Shown here one piece after another: positions 33,019 to 44,632 of a DNA stretch of 64,000 bases; position 1 is the first letter of the stretch; each line of letters begins with the position of its first letter. The notes beneath the pieces were generated by a model, which worked only from the letters and a program-made list of their open reading frames with translations, was not told the DNA's origin and made no database searches. The stretch comes from Nemertoderma westbladi (Eukaryota; Xenacoelomorpha; Nemertodermatida; Nemertodermatidae). The stretch is from NCBI GenBank assembly GCA_032718475.1, contig JAUCBJ010007361.1, positions 1 to 64,000 on the forward strand, in the 5' to 3' direction. A program made the position numbers and the translations under genes.

Positions 33019-33387
33019 CGCAAAAAACAATTACCTTTTTTTCATAGCATCTCGTAAATTGTGTACACTCAGTGATTCATATATTATAATATAATTTGTG
33101 CAATATCTAGCTAGGGTTGAGGTAATTCATTAGGGATTAGAGTAAGTTTATATACATACTGTAGAACCCAACATTAAATGTCTGGGCGGGCCAGTCTGAC
33201 GTATATTCATTATTACCAGTTACCTTGTGTAACTGCCTGTTTTTGTGCAATTATTGCTAATGATTACACAATGCAGTTTGAATATGAAAAAAAAAAGAAA
33301 AAAAAATGAATTCATGTATATGGGGGTTAATTATTGGACATAATCTGGAGATTGACTATTAATGATGTGTATACTAGCAACGGTATT
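33019..33387 (+). other. LINE 3' untranslated region and A-rich end
   Basis: No ORF. An interrupted A-run at about 33287-33307 may be the LINE poly(A). The following bases to 33387 lead to the TTAA of the next element. Confidence 0.5.
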
Positions 33388-33391
33388 TTAA

Positions 33392-34959
33392 CCCTATTAG
33401 TACCGGGCTATAAAATGTTGTACAAATACCGGGAGGGGGTCATATTGACCCCCCCCCCCCCCCCCCTAAAATTTACAAATATTTACGAAAACGTCTGATT
33501 TTTTGTTTGTACGTAGGTATCACTTGTCTGGATCCGACCGAAAAAAAAAATTTTCGAAAAAATGTACTGGGGTGGTTATATTGCAGCACCAAAATTACAA
33601 GTAGTGCACAATTTTCACCAAATTTGAAAGTTACATTTTCGGCTAATTATTTTTCAATACAGGTTTTCTGGGGTGCAAAATACATTGGAAAATATTAAAA
33701 AATGATATGATTACTATAAATAGCTGTTTAGTCCTCTCTGCGTAGGAAACAAATGAAAAAAACAAGTAACCAGCACTTTTCAGTTATAACACAACATTTT
33801 TGATTCACTTATACGATGCTATAAATTCACATTTTAAGGTTTTCGAGGGCGCTGATTCTAATGGAATACATTTCTAATGTGCCAGATCATTGCTACTTGT
33901 ATTTTTCGGCGTAATTTGGCAAATTTTGGTGCTAGCACCAAATTTCGTACCCATCACCAAAAAGTACAAGTTTGCGATGTCCAGTGCTGTTTTTATTGAT
34001 TCCATCGGATTCAGGACCCTCATAAACCCGTATAACGCAAGAAACAAGGTGATACTATCTACTTATCAATTTGCATATTTTCCAAAATTTTGTGCTGGCA
34101 CAACAATTTTCACCCACCGGCGAAAAATACTAGTTTGAGAACTCTTATGAAATTTTTACTGATTCCATTGAATTCAGAACCATCACAAACCCGTATAACG
34201 CAAGAAACAAGGTGACACAATCAATTGATATATTTGATGGTTTTCAAAATTTGGTGCTAGCACCACATTTTGCACCCACATCCGAAAAATACAAGTTTGA
34301 GATGTCTAGTTCGATAATTATATTTTCCATTGAATTCAGAACAGCCATAAACCTCTAAAACCGAAGAAATAAATTGTCACAAGCAATTTTATCTATTGAA
34401 TGGATTTTCAAAATTTCGTGCTAGCACCAAAATTTGCACACAGCACCGAAAAATACAAGTTTGATACGCTTGGTGCAACTCGTATATATTTCATCAAATC
34501 CAGAAACCCAAAAAACCCCAATTGCGTAAAAAACAAGTTTCAAACGTTCAATTTATAAAATTGACTTATTTCAAAATTTGGTGCTGGCACCAAAATTTGG
34601 TACCCGCCGAAAAATACAAGTTTGAAATTTCTAAATCAATTGATATGAATTCCATCAAATTTCTAACACCAAAAAACCGGTGTAAATTAAAAATAGAGAT
34701 GTTACAATTCATATTTAATGAAATGTAATTTTCAAAAAACGTCTCAAAAAAAGTGCCAAAAGTAGGGTTAAAAAATGGTGCTATAACTCGAAAAGTACCC
34801 AATATTTTTGAAAACAGTTTTCACTACTAGGAAGACAATAGATTTTTAGGAAAAGTCATAAAATTTCAGATTCCCAACTGCGTTTGTTTCAGAATTATAA
34901 TAAAAAAACCACGGGAGGGGTCATATTGACCCCCCCCCCCCCCCCCGGGTTTAATAGGG
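33392..34959. mobile_element. piggyBac-like non-autonomous element, copy A
   Basis: 1568 bp flanked by TTAA (33388-33391 and 34960-34963). Terminal inverted repeats CCCTATTAGTACCGGG and CCCTATTAAACCCGGG (13 of 16 match). TTAA target plus CCC ends are the hallmark of piggyBac. No transposase ORF. Near both ends is a GGGTCATATTGACCC near-palindrome followed by a C homopolymer. The interior is a degenerate array of about 110-bp units, several containing the palindrome TTTGGTGCTAGCACCAAA. Confidence 0.85.
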
Positions 34960-35399
34960 TTAAACTCAATGCGTTGTCTTACAGGCAACCAATGTAGCCG
35001 TTTGATGTACAGTATGATCATACTTTGGTATTCGGGTGACAAAGTGGGCAGCCATATTCTGTGATCTTTGTAATCAATCTAATTGATATTCAGCGATGCC
35101 ATAGTAAGTGAATTACAGTAATCCAAAGGACTTGATATCAAGGAATGAACTAGCTTTTCTGCTGCCAATTGTGTAAGATATGACCATATTTTCCGAAGAT
35201 TTCCAGTGAAGTGAAGTGATATGATACACCACTAGATGTTCAAATAACGAAAGTTTCCATTGACATTGTAGAGTCAAAATAGGCACCCAAATTTCGAACA
35301 TTTTTCATTGGTTCAGTACTATGATTGCCGACTTTGATTGCGTTGATATTAACTTTGGCTAACTGTAGTTTGGTCCCAATAATTAGAAACTCAGTTTTG

Positions 35400-35960
35400 T
35401 CATCATTTATTTTTAGCCAGTAATTTATAAGTCAACATCGTATCTCAATTATACATTGTTTGACAGCTGTTAGAGCCGCCTGTTCAGAGAAATCACAGTT
35501 CGGTTTGAAAGACAGGTATAATTGTTTGTCGTCAGCAAATCCATGAACGTTGGGCAAATGTTTAGCAACAATCTCGTAAACGACCATAGCGTAAATAATG
35601 AACATAATACACCCCAAACAACATCCTTGTGGAATACCGAAATGTAACTGAATTTTCCGAGAGAAAAGCCCATCAACCTTGACAAGCATACACCTATCAC
35701 CAAGAACCACTCGTGCGCGACATCATCGATTTTAAACTTTGAGCACAATGTGTTTAACAGTACTGTACGATCAACTGTACCTCAACGCAGCACTCAAATC
35801 GAGTAGAACAAATAGGGTAACCTTGTGTTTATCCATTGCCATTAGAATGTCGGAATACACAAAAGTGAGGGTTGTTTTGGTACTGTGGTAAGGTCTGTAC
35901 GCTGATTGGTTTTGGAAGTTGGGGCGTGATATGAGGGATGGTATCTTCGGAAACCGCATG
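35400..35960 (-). pseudogene. degenerate LINE reverse transcriptase
   Basis: Two short frames carry RT remnants: QSAYRPYHSTKTTL and LFVLLDLSAA (motif A) in 35771-35959, then FGIPQGCCLG (motif B region) and HGFADDKQLYLSF (motif C) in 35432-35710. The motifs are in order but in different frames, so the gene is dead. It matches the L2/CR1 group. Confidence 0.75.
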
Positions 35961-36414
35961 TTCTGACCAAACCAAAATGATAGACCACTAACGGGTTGGA
36001 AGTTAGGGAATAGTCTTGGATCGACTCTCCTTATTTCATCTGAAGAAAGTTTAGAAAATTTCGAATTTGTTGGTGAAGTTGTGTTTACAAGTTCAGGGTG
36101 GTTGGTGTGATTGCTATTTATGTTAGATATAGTGGCTTGCTGTATAGATTATTTAATCTCGAATATTGTCAATCTTTTTGATAAAGAAGTAATCAGACAA
36201 TATGTAGTCAGGTTGTGGGTCGGGGTATTCCGTTTTTTCTTAATGGTATTGTTAAAGACTTTACCAATGAAAATAGTTTTCTTTGATCGCCATTACACCC
36301 ATCAACTTTCCCAATGTAATATTTACTTTGCGATGTGGTTAATTCTTTGCTGTATTTATTCCAAGCGTTTGTGTATGAGGAACAGGTCTGTTCAGTGCAA
36401 TGTGATAGCCATTT

Positions 36415-36704
36415 TCATTCCGCTGAAAGCAATAACTGTTTAAGTTGGCGCAATTCAGGAGTATACCATGGTGATGAGGTTTTACTTTTCAATATCTTTG
36501 CTTTTAATGGTGCATGTTTCTCCATTATCTCTGATAGTTTTGAATTGTAAAATACAACTAGTTCAGGAGCGCTCATATCTTTCAACAGTTTGTTATCACA
36601 TAAACTCGAGTTCTGGATATCCTGCAATAATTCAGTACAATTGATTTTCTTATATTCGCGGAATTGAACTTTTCTGTGACATCGCTGGTCGTAGGGGATA
36701 GATA
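36415..36704 (-). pseudogene. LINE ORF2 linker between endonuclease and RT
   Basis: Contains VQFREYKKIN and APLKAKILKSKTSSPWYTPE, the usual lead-in to the RT in L2/CR1-type ORF2. It resumes at the left target duplication of the RTE-like insertion; the endonuclease lies on the other side. Confidence 0.6.
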
Positions 36705-39039
36705 CTACTACTAGGATCGGCATGCTGCGTTGCAGCTGCATTTTTAAGAATGCTGTGCCGGCTTGTCAACAAAATTGCACCGCCACAACTCCCTATCACC
36801 CATGACATTTGCTAGATCATCCGCATCTTTAAGGCCAGTGTCCTTTAAGATGCGTCTCAAGAAAGTCATGGGCTGTCCACCATGCTTATTCACTCCATGA
36901 GGCTGCCAAAGTACAAGATTATGCACTGGCTGGTCCTCACGGCGAAAGCAATGTCCTGCAAAGCGGAGGCGATTTTGTTCTAGTGTCAAGCTTGGGGGAA
37001 CCAATGAGACACCTCCAATGTTATATAGTGTCTGGTTGGAGATGTGTGCATTGTACTTGACACAATGAACCCGGCGTAGCATTCTTGTGAATGTGCCATC
37101 CAGAGATTTGGTGTCCTCAGCAGTTAGAGCCCAGCATGGACTCCCATAGAGGAGTACTGGAACTACTGCTGCTCTAAATAATCGGACCTTAAGTTTCCGA
37201 TTAATTCTCGGTGACTTCCAAATCCTGGAAAGCCTATTCAAGGCTGCCCATGCCTTTCCCTTACGTATTCGAAGGTCCTCACCTGACTTCCGGATCCATG
37301 ATCCCAGGTAACAGAAGTCGTCCACATGCTCAAGCATACCATCCTTTGAGCTTATGCTCATCCGATCAGAGACTTGCTGAGGACTTTCAAAGTTAACTGT
37401 CAGAATTTTGGTCTTTCTGGAGTTAATAAAAAGACCAACACTAGAAGCAGCATGTTCTAATGAGCTGAGGAGCCGTTGGGCTCCCTCTAATGATTCTGAG
37501 AGTACTCCTAAGTCATCAGCAAAGTCTAGATCAGTTAGGTACTTGGCAGGATTTCCTCGACTTCTGGAGCCAGTAGGTGGAGTTATCATCACCCCATCAT
37601 CATTATGATGATCTAAGGACATGCGTAGAACATAGTCAACCACAATAATGAACAAGAATGGTGCAAGTGTGTCTCCTTGGAGGACGCCCCATAACACTTC
37701 AAATGGTTCTGTGTCACCGTCAACAGTAGACACAAATGTTGTCGAACCATCGTATACTGATCTGATTGCTGCAATAATTTCATCAGGAATCCCATATAAT
37801 GAAAGTATGCTGAACATACGTGATCGAGAGACTGAATCAAAGGCCTTGAAGAAGTCAACAAAGATAACAGCCAGATGCCTGTCTTTCTTTTTTGATAATT
37901 CTTCAATTATCCTTCTAAGTGCCAAAATGGGCTCCATGGTCCCACGACCTTTACGGAACCCATTCTGATTTCCACGGAGCAGTCTCTCAATGGGATCCCT
38001 GATGCGATTTAATAGAATCCTATTGTATAGCTTTGCAGCAATCGAGATCAATGAGATTCCCCGAAAAGAACCATAGAGTGTTAGGTTGCCCTTCTTGGGA
38101 ACTGGCACCAACTTATTTGTTTTCATTTCTTGTGGGACTCTTGTTGTACGGTACATGTCTACTATGATGGGATAGATGAGCTTTAAACACTCAGGTATTT
38201 TAAAGACCTCAGGGGGAACACCATCTACTCCACTGGCACGATTGGTCTTAATGCTCTTTGCAGCAGCCTTCACTTCTGCAAAGGAGATATCGCCAATGGG
38301 AATATCTGGGAGTACAGACTCAGACACCTTTACTTTTATAAAGTTATCAGGCAATACCCTGTCATTATTGAGGAGCTTTTCAAAGTGGGCTTTCCAACCA
38401 TTGAGGCGATCGGCTGGTGATTCAGCCTTAACCTTGGTGGTTGGTTGGCTTTTCCGCCCAGTAAGCAGATTGATCGATTTCCATGCCTGGGATGATTGCC
38501 TGCTGTCGTCAGCATCATTGATGGCATCAACCTGTTGGTTTATTAGCTCCTGTAGATTAACAGAGTACTGCCTGTTGAGGGACCTAGATGCAGCCTTAAC
38601 TGCATTCTTGGCCGCTGTAGTCTGTTTGAGTCGGGACTCTTTCTGCGCCTTATGAAGGTCATTTCGGCACTTTTGAATTTTGTTGTCAGTCCAGGGGGCC
38701 CTTTTCCTGTTTCGAGGGTATACAGGAACTGTTTCTGCAGCTGCTAACTTAACTGCTTCTGTAAAGGCAGTATAGCCCTCACAGTGATCTGCCGCCTCAG
38801 AGGCAAGAGCCTCATACCTGTTGCTCAGCTGTAGTGTGAAGCTGGATCTCACACTTGGCTGTTGCAACAGAGAGGACCAGTCATGCCGCGGCAAGGCAGA
38901 TTTCGTTGTTCTGCTAGCACGCAGACTAAGTCTTACCTTGGCCACAATAAGGCGGTGATCACTGGAGAAGGGTCGAAGTGTAAATGCATTACAGTCTTGT
39001 ATAGAGCTCCTGTATTTCCTACGAAACAGAATATGGTCT
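36705..39039 (-). mobile_element. RTE-like LINE, copy 1 (5'-truncated)
   Basis: 2335 bp flanked by GGATAGATA at 36696-36704 and 39040-39048. The minus-strand 3' end has a short TAC/GTA repeat instead of poly(A), as is usual for RTE-type LINEs. It sits inside the older L2/CR1-like LINE. A second, shorter copy is at 61233-62778, nearly identical over the shared 1.5 kb. Confidence 0.9.
36744..39039 (-). CDS. RTE-like reverse transcriptase with endonuclease C-terminus
   Basis: The frame is open from the insertion edge at 39039 to the stop at 36744 (about 765 residues; the first ATG-like start is at 38945). It begins inside the AP-endonuclease, whose final motif SSDHRLIVAK is visible. RT motifs follow: GFRKGRGTMEPILALRRIIE, AVIFVDFFKAFDSVSR (motif A), GVLQGDTLAPFLFIIV (motif B), DLDFADDLGVLSES (motif C), then YLGSWIRKSGEDL and the long C-terminal domain ending RRILKDTGLKDADDL. 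An intact RT frame in a 5'-truncated copy means a recent insertion. RTE-type assignment is by overall pattern. Confidence 0.85.
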
Positions 39040-39048
39040 GGATAGATA

Positions 39049-39540
39049 TAAAAGTGTTAATCAAGAAATGATCAGCTAGTCAATCTGTAGCGAATGGCAG
39101 CGATAATGTAAATTTGTCATTATTGCGTGTAATTATCAAATCTAAAATATTACCGGATATGTGGGTCAGCACTGTCACATGTTGTGTAAAATTAAATCCA
39201 TGGAGAGTGTCTAAAAAATGATGTCTCAATTGGATCGTATACGTCATTAACATGGATATTAAAATCACCAGTTATTAACAGTTGTTCACCTGTAAATGCG
39301 AATTTCTCAATGACATCGGTAAATCTGCTAATGAATATAGAGGGAGGTATAGGGTGATCCGTGGAGTATGGTCGACGGTAAACGACTATGACAGTTATTA
39401 TTTTCGATTTGTTATTGTTTACTCACTAAACTGATAGCACAAATATCGATGTTCTCATTGACTAAATGTTCTGTAATGTCTGGAATTTGATTGCATATTG
39501 ACCTTGAATTAACAATAGTGAACTTCAGTTTATCGTTGTA
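39049..39540 (-). pseudogene. LINE AP-type endonuclease remnant
   Basis: FTIVNSRSICNQIPDITEHL (start of an AP endonuclease) is in frame with the upstream VNTR and stops at 39412. Further along, in other frames, GDFNIHVND (around 39255) and GNILDLIIT (around 39140) are endonuclease motifs in the correct order. Broken by stops and frameshifts. Confidence 0.7.
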
Positions 39541-39546
39541 GATATT

Positions 39547-40090
39547 TGATGGCGCCCCCTTGAGAGGAGGGGGGCAGCAAGTTGACGGCGTCCATTCAGG
39601 GGGAGGTGGGCAGTGAGTTGACGGTTTACTCTCAGGAGGAGGGGGGCAGCAAGTTGACAACACGCCCTCGGGGGAATCGGGGTAGCTAGTTGACAATGCC
39701 CCCTTGGTAGGAGGGGGGCGGTGTGTTGATGGCACTCCCTCTGGGGAGGGGGCAGAGAGTTGACAGCACCCCCTTGGGGAGAGGGGGGCAGAGAGTTGAC
39801 GGCGCCCCCTCGGAGGGGGGGGGGGCAGCAGGTTGATGACAAACCCTCGGGAGGAGGGGGGCAGCAAATTGATGTCACCCCCTCGGGAGGAGTGGGGGCA
39901 GTGAGTTGACCACACCCCCTCGGAAGGAGGGGGGGGGGGCAGTGAGTTGATGACACCACCTCGGGAGGGGTGGGGCAGCGAGTTGACGTCGCCCACTCGG
40001 AGGAGGGGGGCAGCGAGTTGACGACACCCCCTTGGGAGGAGGGGGGCAGCAAGTTGACATCGCCCCCTCTGGAGGAGGGGGGCGGTAGTC
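39547..40090 (-). repeat. minisatellite (about 40-48 bp units) in the LINE ORF2 frame
   Basis: About a dozen units built on GGGGGCAGNGAGTTGACNNC and GCCCCCTCGG plus G runs. On the minus strand the array is open in a single frame from about 40119 through the endonuclease start at 39540, encoding Pro-rich repeats. Other minus frames are also open because the units avoid stops. Confidence 0.85.
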
Positions 40091-40111
40091 CAAGAGTGAG
40101 TTCTCGCATAG

Positions 40112-40390
40112 TCAGTCAATACATTCTATATCATCATGACCCTGCTCATTGATAATATTGTTGGTAGAGTGGGGAATGTGACTCCGACATTCAGCTGATA
40201 TGATGTAGAATGTATGACCCTGATTGCAATGTTGCCAGCCCGTGCTACAGACACGGACACTGGTCTTATCTATGGCACCGAGGGCCATGGTATTGCTGAT
40301 GGTTGCTTTATGGGTAAATAGCAATATAGCAAATATAGCAATGGGTAAAGTACACATTGCATATCCGGATCGGAGAGTTTGTGGTTCCAT
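40112..40390 (-). CDS. N-terminal part of LINE ORF2 or unknown ORF with a hydrophobic segment
   Basis: 92-residue ORF with an N-terminal hydrophobic stretch (CTLPIAIFAILLF, about residues 13-25). It lies between the ORF1 end (about 40440) and the VNTR/endonuclease, so it may be the ORF2 N-terminus. Function not recognised. Confidence 0.35.
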   Translation of the reverse strand: MEPQTLRSGYAMCTLPIAIFAILLFTHKATISNTMALGAIDKTSVRVCSTGWQHCNQGHTFYIISAECRSHIPHSTNNIINEQGHDDIECID

Positions 40391-40429
40391 AGCTGTTGTC
40401 GTATGTAGTTGGTAATGGAGTTTACTCTA

Positions 40430-40467
40430 CACAGGCATTAAATCGGGATTAATGTACAGATTCTTAA
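40430..40467 (-). pseudogene. C-terminal end of LINE ORF1
   Basis: NLYINPDLMPV just beyond the piggyBac-like insertion resembles the conserved end of L2/CR1-type ORF1 proteins. A stop follows. Confidence 0.4.
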
Positions 40468-42024
40468 CCCTATTAGTACCGGGCTATAAAATGTTGTACA
40501 AATACCGGGGAGGGGTCATATTGACCCCCCCCCCTCTAAAATCTACAAATATTTACGAAAACGTCTGATTTTTTGTTTGTACGTAGGTATCACTTGTCTG
40601 GATCCGACCGAAAAAAAAAATTTTTGAAAAAATGTACTGGGGTGTTTATATTGCAGCACCAAAATTACAAGTAGTGCACAATTTTCACCAAATTTGAAAG
40701 TTACATTTTCGGCTAATTATTTTTCAATACAGGTTTTCTGGGGTGCAAAATACATTGGAAAACATTAAAAAATGATATGATTACTATAAATGGCTGTTTA
40801 GTCCTCTCTGCGTAGGAAAAAAATGAAAAAAACATGTAACCAGCACTTTTCTGTTAGAACACAAAATTTTTAATTCACTTATACGATGCTATAAATTCAC
40901 ATTTTCAGGTTTTCGAGGGCGCTGATTCTAATGGAATACATTTCTAATATGCCAGATCATTGCTACTTGTATTTTTCGGCGTAATTTGGCAAATTTTGGT
41001 GCTAGCACCAAATTTCGTACCCATCACCAAAAAGTACAAGTTTGCGATGTCCAGTGCTGTTTTTATTGATTCCATCGGATTCAGGACCCTCATAAACCCG
41101 TATAACGCAAGAAACAAGGTGATACTATCTACTTATCAATTTGCATATTTTCCAAAATTTGGTGCTGGCACAACAATTTTCACCCACCGGCGAAAAATAC
41201 AAGTTTGAGAACTCTTATAAAATTTTTACTGATTCCATTGAATTCAGAACCATCACAAACCCGTATAACGCAAGAAACAAGGTGACACAATCAATTGATA
41301 TATTTGATGGTTTTCAAAATTTGGTGCTAGCACCAAATTTTGCACCCACATCCGAAAAATACAAGTTTGAAATGTCTAGATCGATAATTATATTTTTCAT
41401 TAAATTCAGAACAGCCATAAACCTCTAAAACGCAAGAAATAAATTGTCACAAGCAATTTTATCTATCGAATGGATTTTCAAAATTTCGTGCTAGCACCAA
41501 AATTTGCACACAGCACCGAAAAATACACGTTTGATACGCTTGGTGCAACTCGTATATATTTCAACGAATCCAGAAACCCAAAAAACCCCAATTGCGTAAA
41601 AAACAAGTTTCAAACGATCAATTTACAAAATTGACTTATTTCGAAATTTGGTGCTGGCACCAAAATTTGGCACCCACCGAAAAAAACAAGTTTGAAATTT
41701 CTAAATCAATTTATATGAATTCCATCAAATTTCTAACACCAAAAAACCGGTGTAAATCAAAAATAGAGATGTTACAATTCATATTTAATGAAATGTAATT
41801 TTCAAAAAACGTCTCAAAAAAAGTGCCAAAAGTAGGGTTAAAAAATGGTGCTATAACTCGAAAAGTACCCAATATTTTTGAAAACGGTTTTCACTACTAG
41901 GAAGACAATAGATTTTTAGGAAAAGTCATAAAATTTCAGATTCCCAACTGCGTTTGTTTCAGAATTATAATAAAAAAACCACGGGGGGGGTCATATTGAC
42001 CCCCCCCCCCCGGGTTTAATAGGG
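40468..42024. mobile_element. piggyBac-like non-autonomous element, copy B
   Basis: 1557 bp flanked by TTAA (40464-40467 and 42025-42028), with the same terminal repeats and interior as copy A at 33392-34959. The length difference is largely in C homopolymers. It interrupts ORF1 of the L2/CR1-like LINE. Confidence 0.88.
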
Positions 42025-42029
42025 TTAAA

Positions 42030-42911
42030 TATTAGAGATTTCCTGAGCTTCTTAGCTCTTTGGAGTAACATGGCTCACTTTTTCTGAAGGGATTGTGACA
42101 ATAATTGGTTGTGAATGGTTATCTCTACCTCGTGGCTACCACTACTCGTTTTGCAGTAATCTCTTCCTTTGAGAGGGATATACCCAGTTTGTTGGCGATT
42201 TTGATTACCGTGTCGTTGGTGTCATTTGTTTGGCAATAGTTGCCGGATAATTTAATGTTATTCTTACGTCTATCACGCAAGAGCTCTTCTCCCTTTAGTT
42301 GGCGTGAGAGAAGCACAAAGTTGGTGCTATACACATTTAATGAGTTTAGTTTTTATCGATGTTTACGATTTGTTACTGCCTGCTGCCACGGTGAAGATTG
42401 ATCACCATTCGACTGATCATCGGAAGCATCTTTCAGTTTCTCTACATCATTCATCAAGTCGTCTAACTTTGGTGTGACCTCGTCGATGTGGTCATCCATA
42501 GTCGAATGAAGAGATTTTAACATGTCTCGAAGTGCGATGTCCGACTTCTTCATCTTAACTAACATTTCGGTTTGGATGGTGTCTATCTTGGCATCAAGTT
42601 TCGTTTCTACGCTCTGTAAGTTCGTGGCGATGCATTTTCCACAATAGAATTGCACGCGCCCGAAGCGCCGTACCATTTTTGACTATGCATATCATCGCGA
42701 CATTACAACTGCTCCCAGAACATTCCACCTCTATCTCCTTCATTCCATCTTTACGGGAGGTGTCAGCGATGGTAAATCCGATAGGAGAGTTTGGTTGTTT
42801 GTTCGATTTTTCCATATTGGTTTTACTGATGGTTGAGTTCCTGCGAGGATTATTCATCCTCTGCCAATGTATTCCACTTCCAGGATTGGATGGTGGCTGG
42901 GATGCAGCCAT
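42030..42911 (-). pseudogene. LINE ORF1 protein (zinc-ribbon, coiled coil, RRM-like), frameshifted
   Basis: Three adjoining minus-strand frames make one ORF1-type protein. 42911-42594 starts with ATG and has a Ser/Pro-rich N-terminus. 42676-42353 carries FYCGKC and a clear coiled coil (about residues 20-85). 42334-42125 has KGEELLRDRRKNNIKLSG followed by a predicted RRM-like fold that continues in a shifted frame to 42030. This is the RNA-chaperone ORF1 layout of CR1/L2-group LINEs. At least two frameshifts. Confidence 0.65.
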
Positions 42912-42930
42912 CTTTATTTCTTTATTATAG

Positions 42931-43199
42931 TAGTTGTGAATATCGGTTTAGTGATATAATTATAATTATAATAATATAGTTTATTGTTTAGTAATTTAGC
43001 AATTGTACTCAATTATATTGCGACTGCCTATATTGCCTGTGCATAAGTGCACTGATTCAAAAGGCCTACAATAATATAATGGCCTAATATAAGATTTGGC
43101 AATATGCAGTGATGTCAGAATTCTGCTCTTCACTTCATATGTGATAATTGAATGGACCAACATACTGACTAACAGGGGGTTGTTATGTACCGTACCAGT
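42931..43199. other. AT-rich spacer, no feature seen
   Basis: No ORF or repeat recognised between the 5' end of the LINE and the next repeat. Confidence 0.5.
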
Positions 43200-43513
43200 A
43201 TATATTAACTTAAAGGTAAATACAAGCGTCTTACACCCCTCAAACTACAAAAAATATAGAATCAGGGCATTAAGACCAAATTAGTAGCTCAGTTGGTTGA
43301 GCGCCGGGCCTGCAATCTATTGGTTGTAGGTTCAGCCCCGCCAGGGTCCACTCAGCCTTTCATCCACTGGGGTCGATGAAATGAGTACCAGTTAAATAAC
43401 TGGGAGCAAATCTTGGGATAGGAGTAGCGCCCACCCCTACCCTTGGGTAGCAGCTATCGAAAAAGGAGCCTTCAGTTCGCCTCCAGCTTCGGCCGACTGT
43501 TTGCTTTTTTTTT
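43200..43513 (+). repeat. tRNA-derived SINE with preceding dispersed repeat
   Basis: The tRNA-like head has A box TAGCTCAGTTGG (43285-43296) and B box GGTTGTAGGTTC (43322-43333). The body includes CTTTCATCC, GGTCGATGAAATGAGTACC and ACTGGGAGCAAATC, a central-domain type I associate with mollusc and other invertebrate SINEs. It ends in a T-rich run (43505-43513). 43200-43290 also matches 395-480. Not a functional tRNA: no closed acceptor stem. Confidence 0.75.
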
Positions 43514-43577
43514 GCTAGTAACTCAGTAACGTCTGGTTTGGGCTAGGTGAGTAGTATAGGAAGCTATGATACTCACA

Positions 43578-44036
43578 CATGGTCACCCGTAGCCCATCAT
43601 TACCATCCATTTCTAATACTGCATCCAATCAGAAGCCACCATTTCAACCTTTAGCAGTGGTCGTTATTATTTCAACCAATCAGATGTCAGCATTTCATCC
43701 GTAACCATGGTAACTTCTCAAGTTCCCGCTTATTCCGCTAGAGGCGTTATTAGTCACCCAACGCTAGTACTGCATCCAATCACCAACCTTTATTTTACAG
43801 GTGTTCGGGTGTCTACACTTAGCATCAGGTAACTTCTACTATTTTTCAAATCGCTATTTTTCACCAACCAGTATTTTCATATTCACCAACCTTTATTTTA
43901 CAGATGCTAGAGGTGTCTACAGGTAACGTCTACTATTTTTCAAATCGCTATTTTTCAGCAACCAGTATTTTCATATTCATCAACCTTTATTTTACAGATG
44001 CTAGAGGTGTCTACAGGTAACTTCTACTATTTTTCA
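43578..44036 (+). repeat. direct repeat D1: CCAAT-rich leader with splice-like mini-units
   Basis: 459 bp, nearly identical to 56061-56497. The 5' half has several CCAAT(C) boxes (ATCCAATCAG, AACCAATCAG, CATCCAATC). The 3' half is a tandem of about 93-bp units. Each unit has a TTTTACAG acceptor-like site, a short unit (28 nt at 43801-43828, then 19 nt at 43904-43922 and 43998-44016), and a GTAAC donor-like site. It lies upstream of the plus-strand virus-like genes. Confidence 0.85.
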
Positions 44037-44632
44037 TATCGCTATTTTTCACCAACCATTGCATATTCATCTTCACATAGCCTAACCTCGCGATGCATGG
44101 CTAGCCCCCAACCCATCGCTACTCAATCCACAGCTGTTACCCACCCAACCAACAGCAATGCTTGCCTAACCCTAATGTTATTCACCTTTTTGCCACGTTA
44201 CCACCACCGCCACGCACACGCTACCACCACTGTATACTGTATATGGTGACGACGTGGCCATCTACTCGCATCACACATATATTATATTATATCGATTGCC
44301 AACTCCTTGACTGCTGTCGCCAAATCAACAAACCAACCAGTATGATACATGAAATTCCGCCACGTTCCAGCTACGCGTATACGAGCATTAGTGATTATTA
44401 TTATTATTATGCAGAACCAAATAACTTTTGATTATACAGTAGTTCCCTACCGGCTAATCAACCAATCAATAAACCGAATTTAGACTATTTCTCAGTTTAA
44501 GACCTGTATTATTTTTGAAAATATCTTATATATAATCTCTTGCTTTAATCACAATTAATCATTTGTAATGGTTTTAGTTTAAAAGTTTTTACTTTGTTTG
44601 TTTGATTTACAATAAAATAAATTAATTAAATA
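44037..44632. other. spacer upstream of the first virus-like ORF
   Basis: Low-complexity, AT-rich towards its end, with an ATT trinucleotide run at about 44394-44412. Only short ORFs. May hold the promoter of the 147-aa ORF. Confidence 0.5.

Larger units (their letters stand above)
34964..42930 (-). mobile_element. decayed L2/CR1-like LINE (minus strand) with three later disruptions
   Basis: Reading down the minus strand: ORF1 (about 42911-42030), its C-terminal end and the start of ORF2 (about 40467-40100), a coding-frame VNTR (40090-39547), AP-type endonuclease (about 39540-39049), linker (36704-36415) and degenerate RT (about 35960-35400). It is interrupted by the piggyBac-like copy B and an RTE-like LINE. 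Multiple stops and frameshifts make it old compared with its insertions. The 3' end (about 35300-34964) is non-coding. Confidence 0.7.

Noticed and set aside
39525-40109. Alternative minus-strand ORFs across the 40-48 bp minisatellite
   Set aside because: The units lack stops in all frames. Only the frame continuous with the endonuclease is worth annotating.
43285-43350. Functional tRNA gene
   Set aside because: A and B boxes are present but the acceptor and T stems do not close, and the sequence runs into a SINE body.
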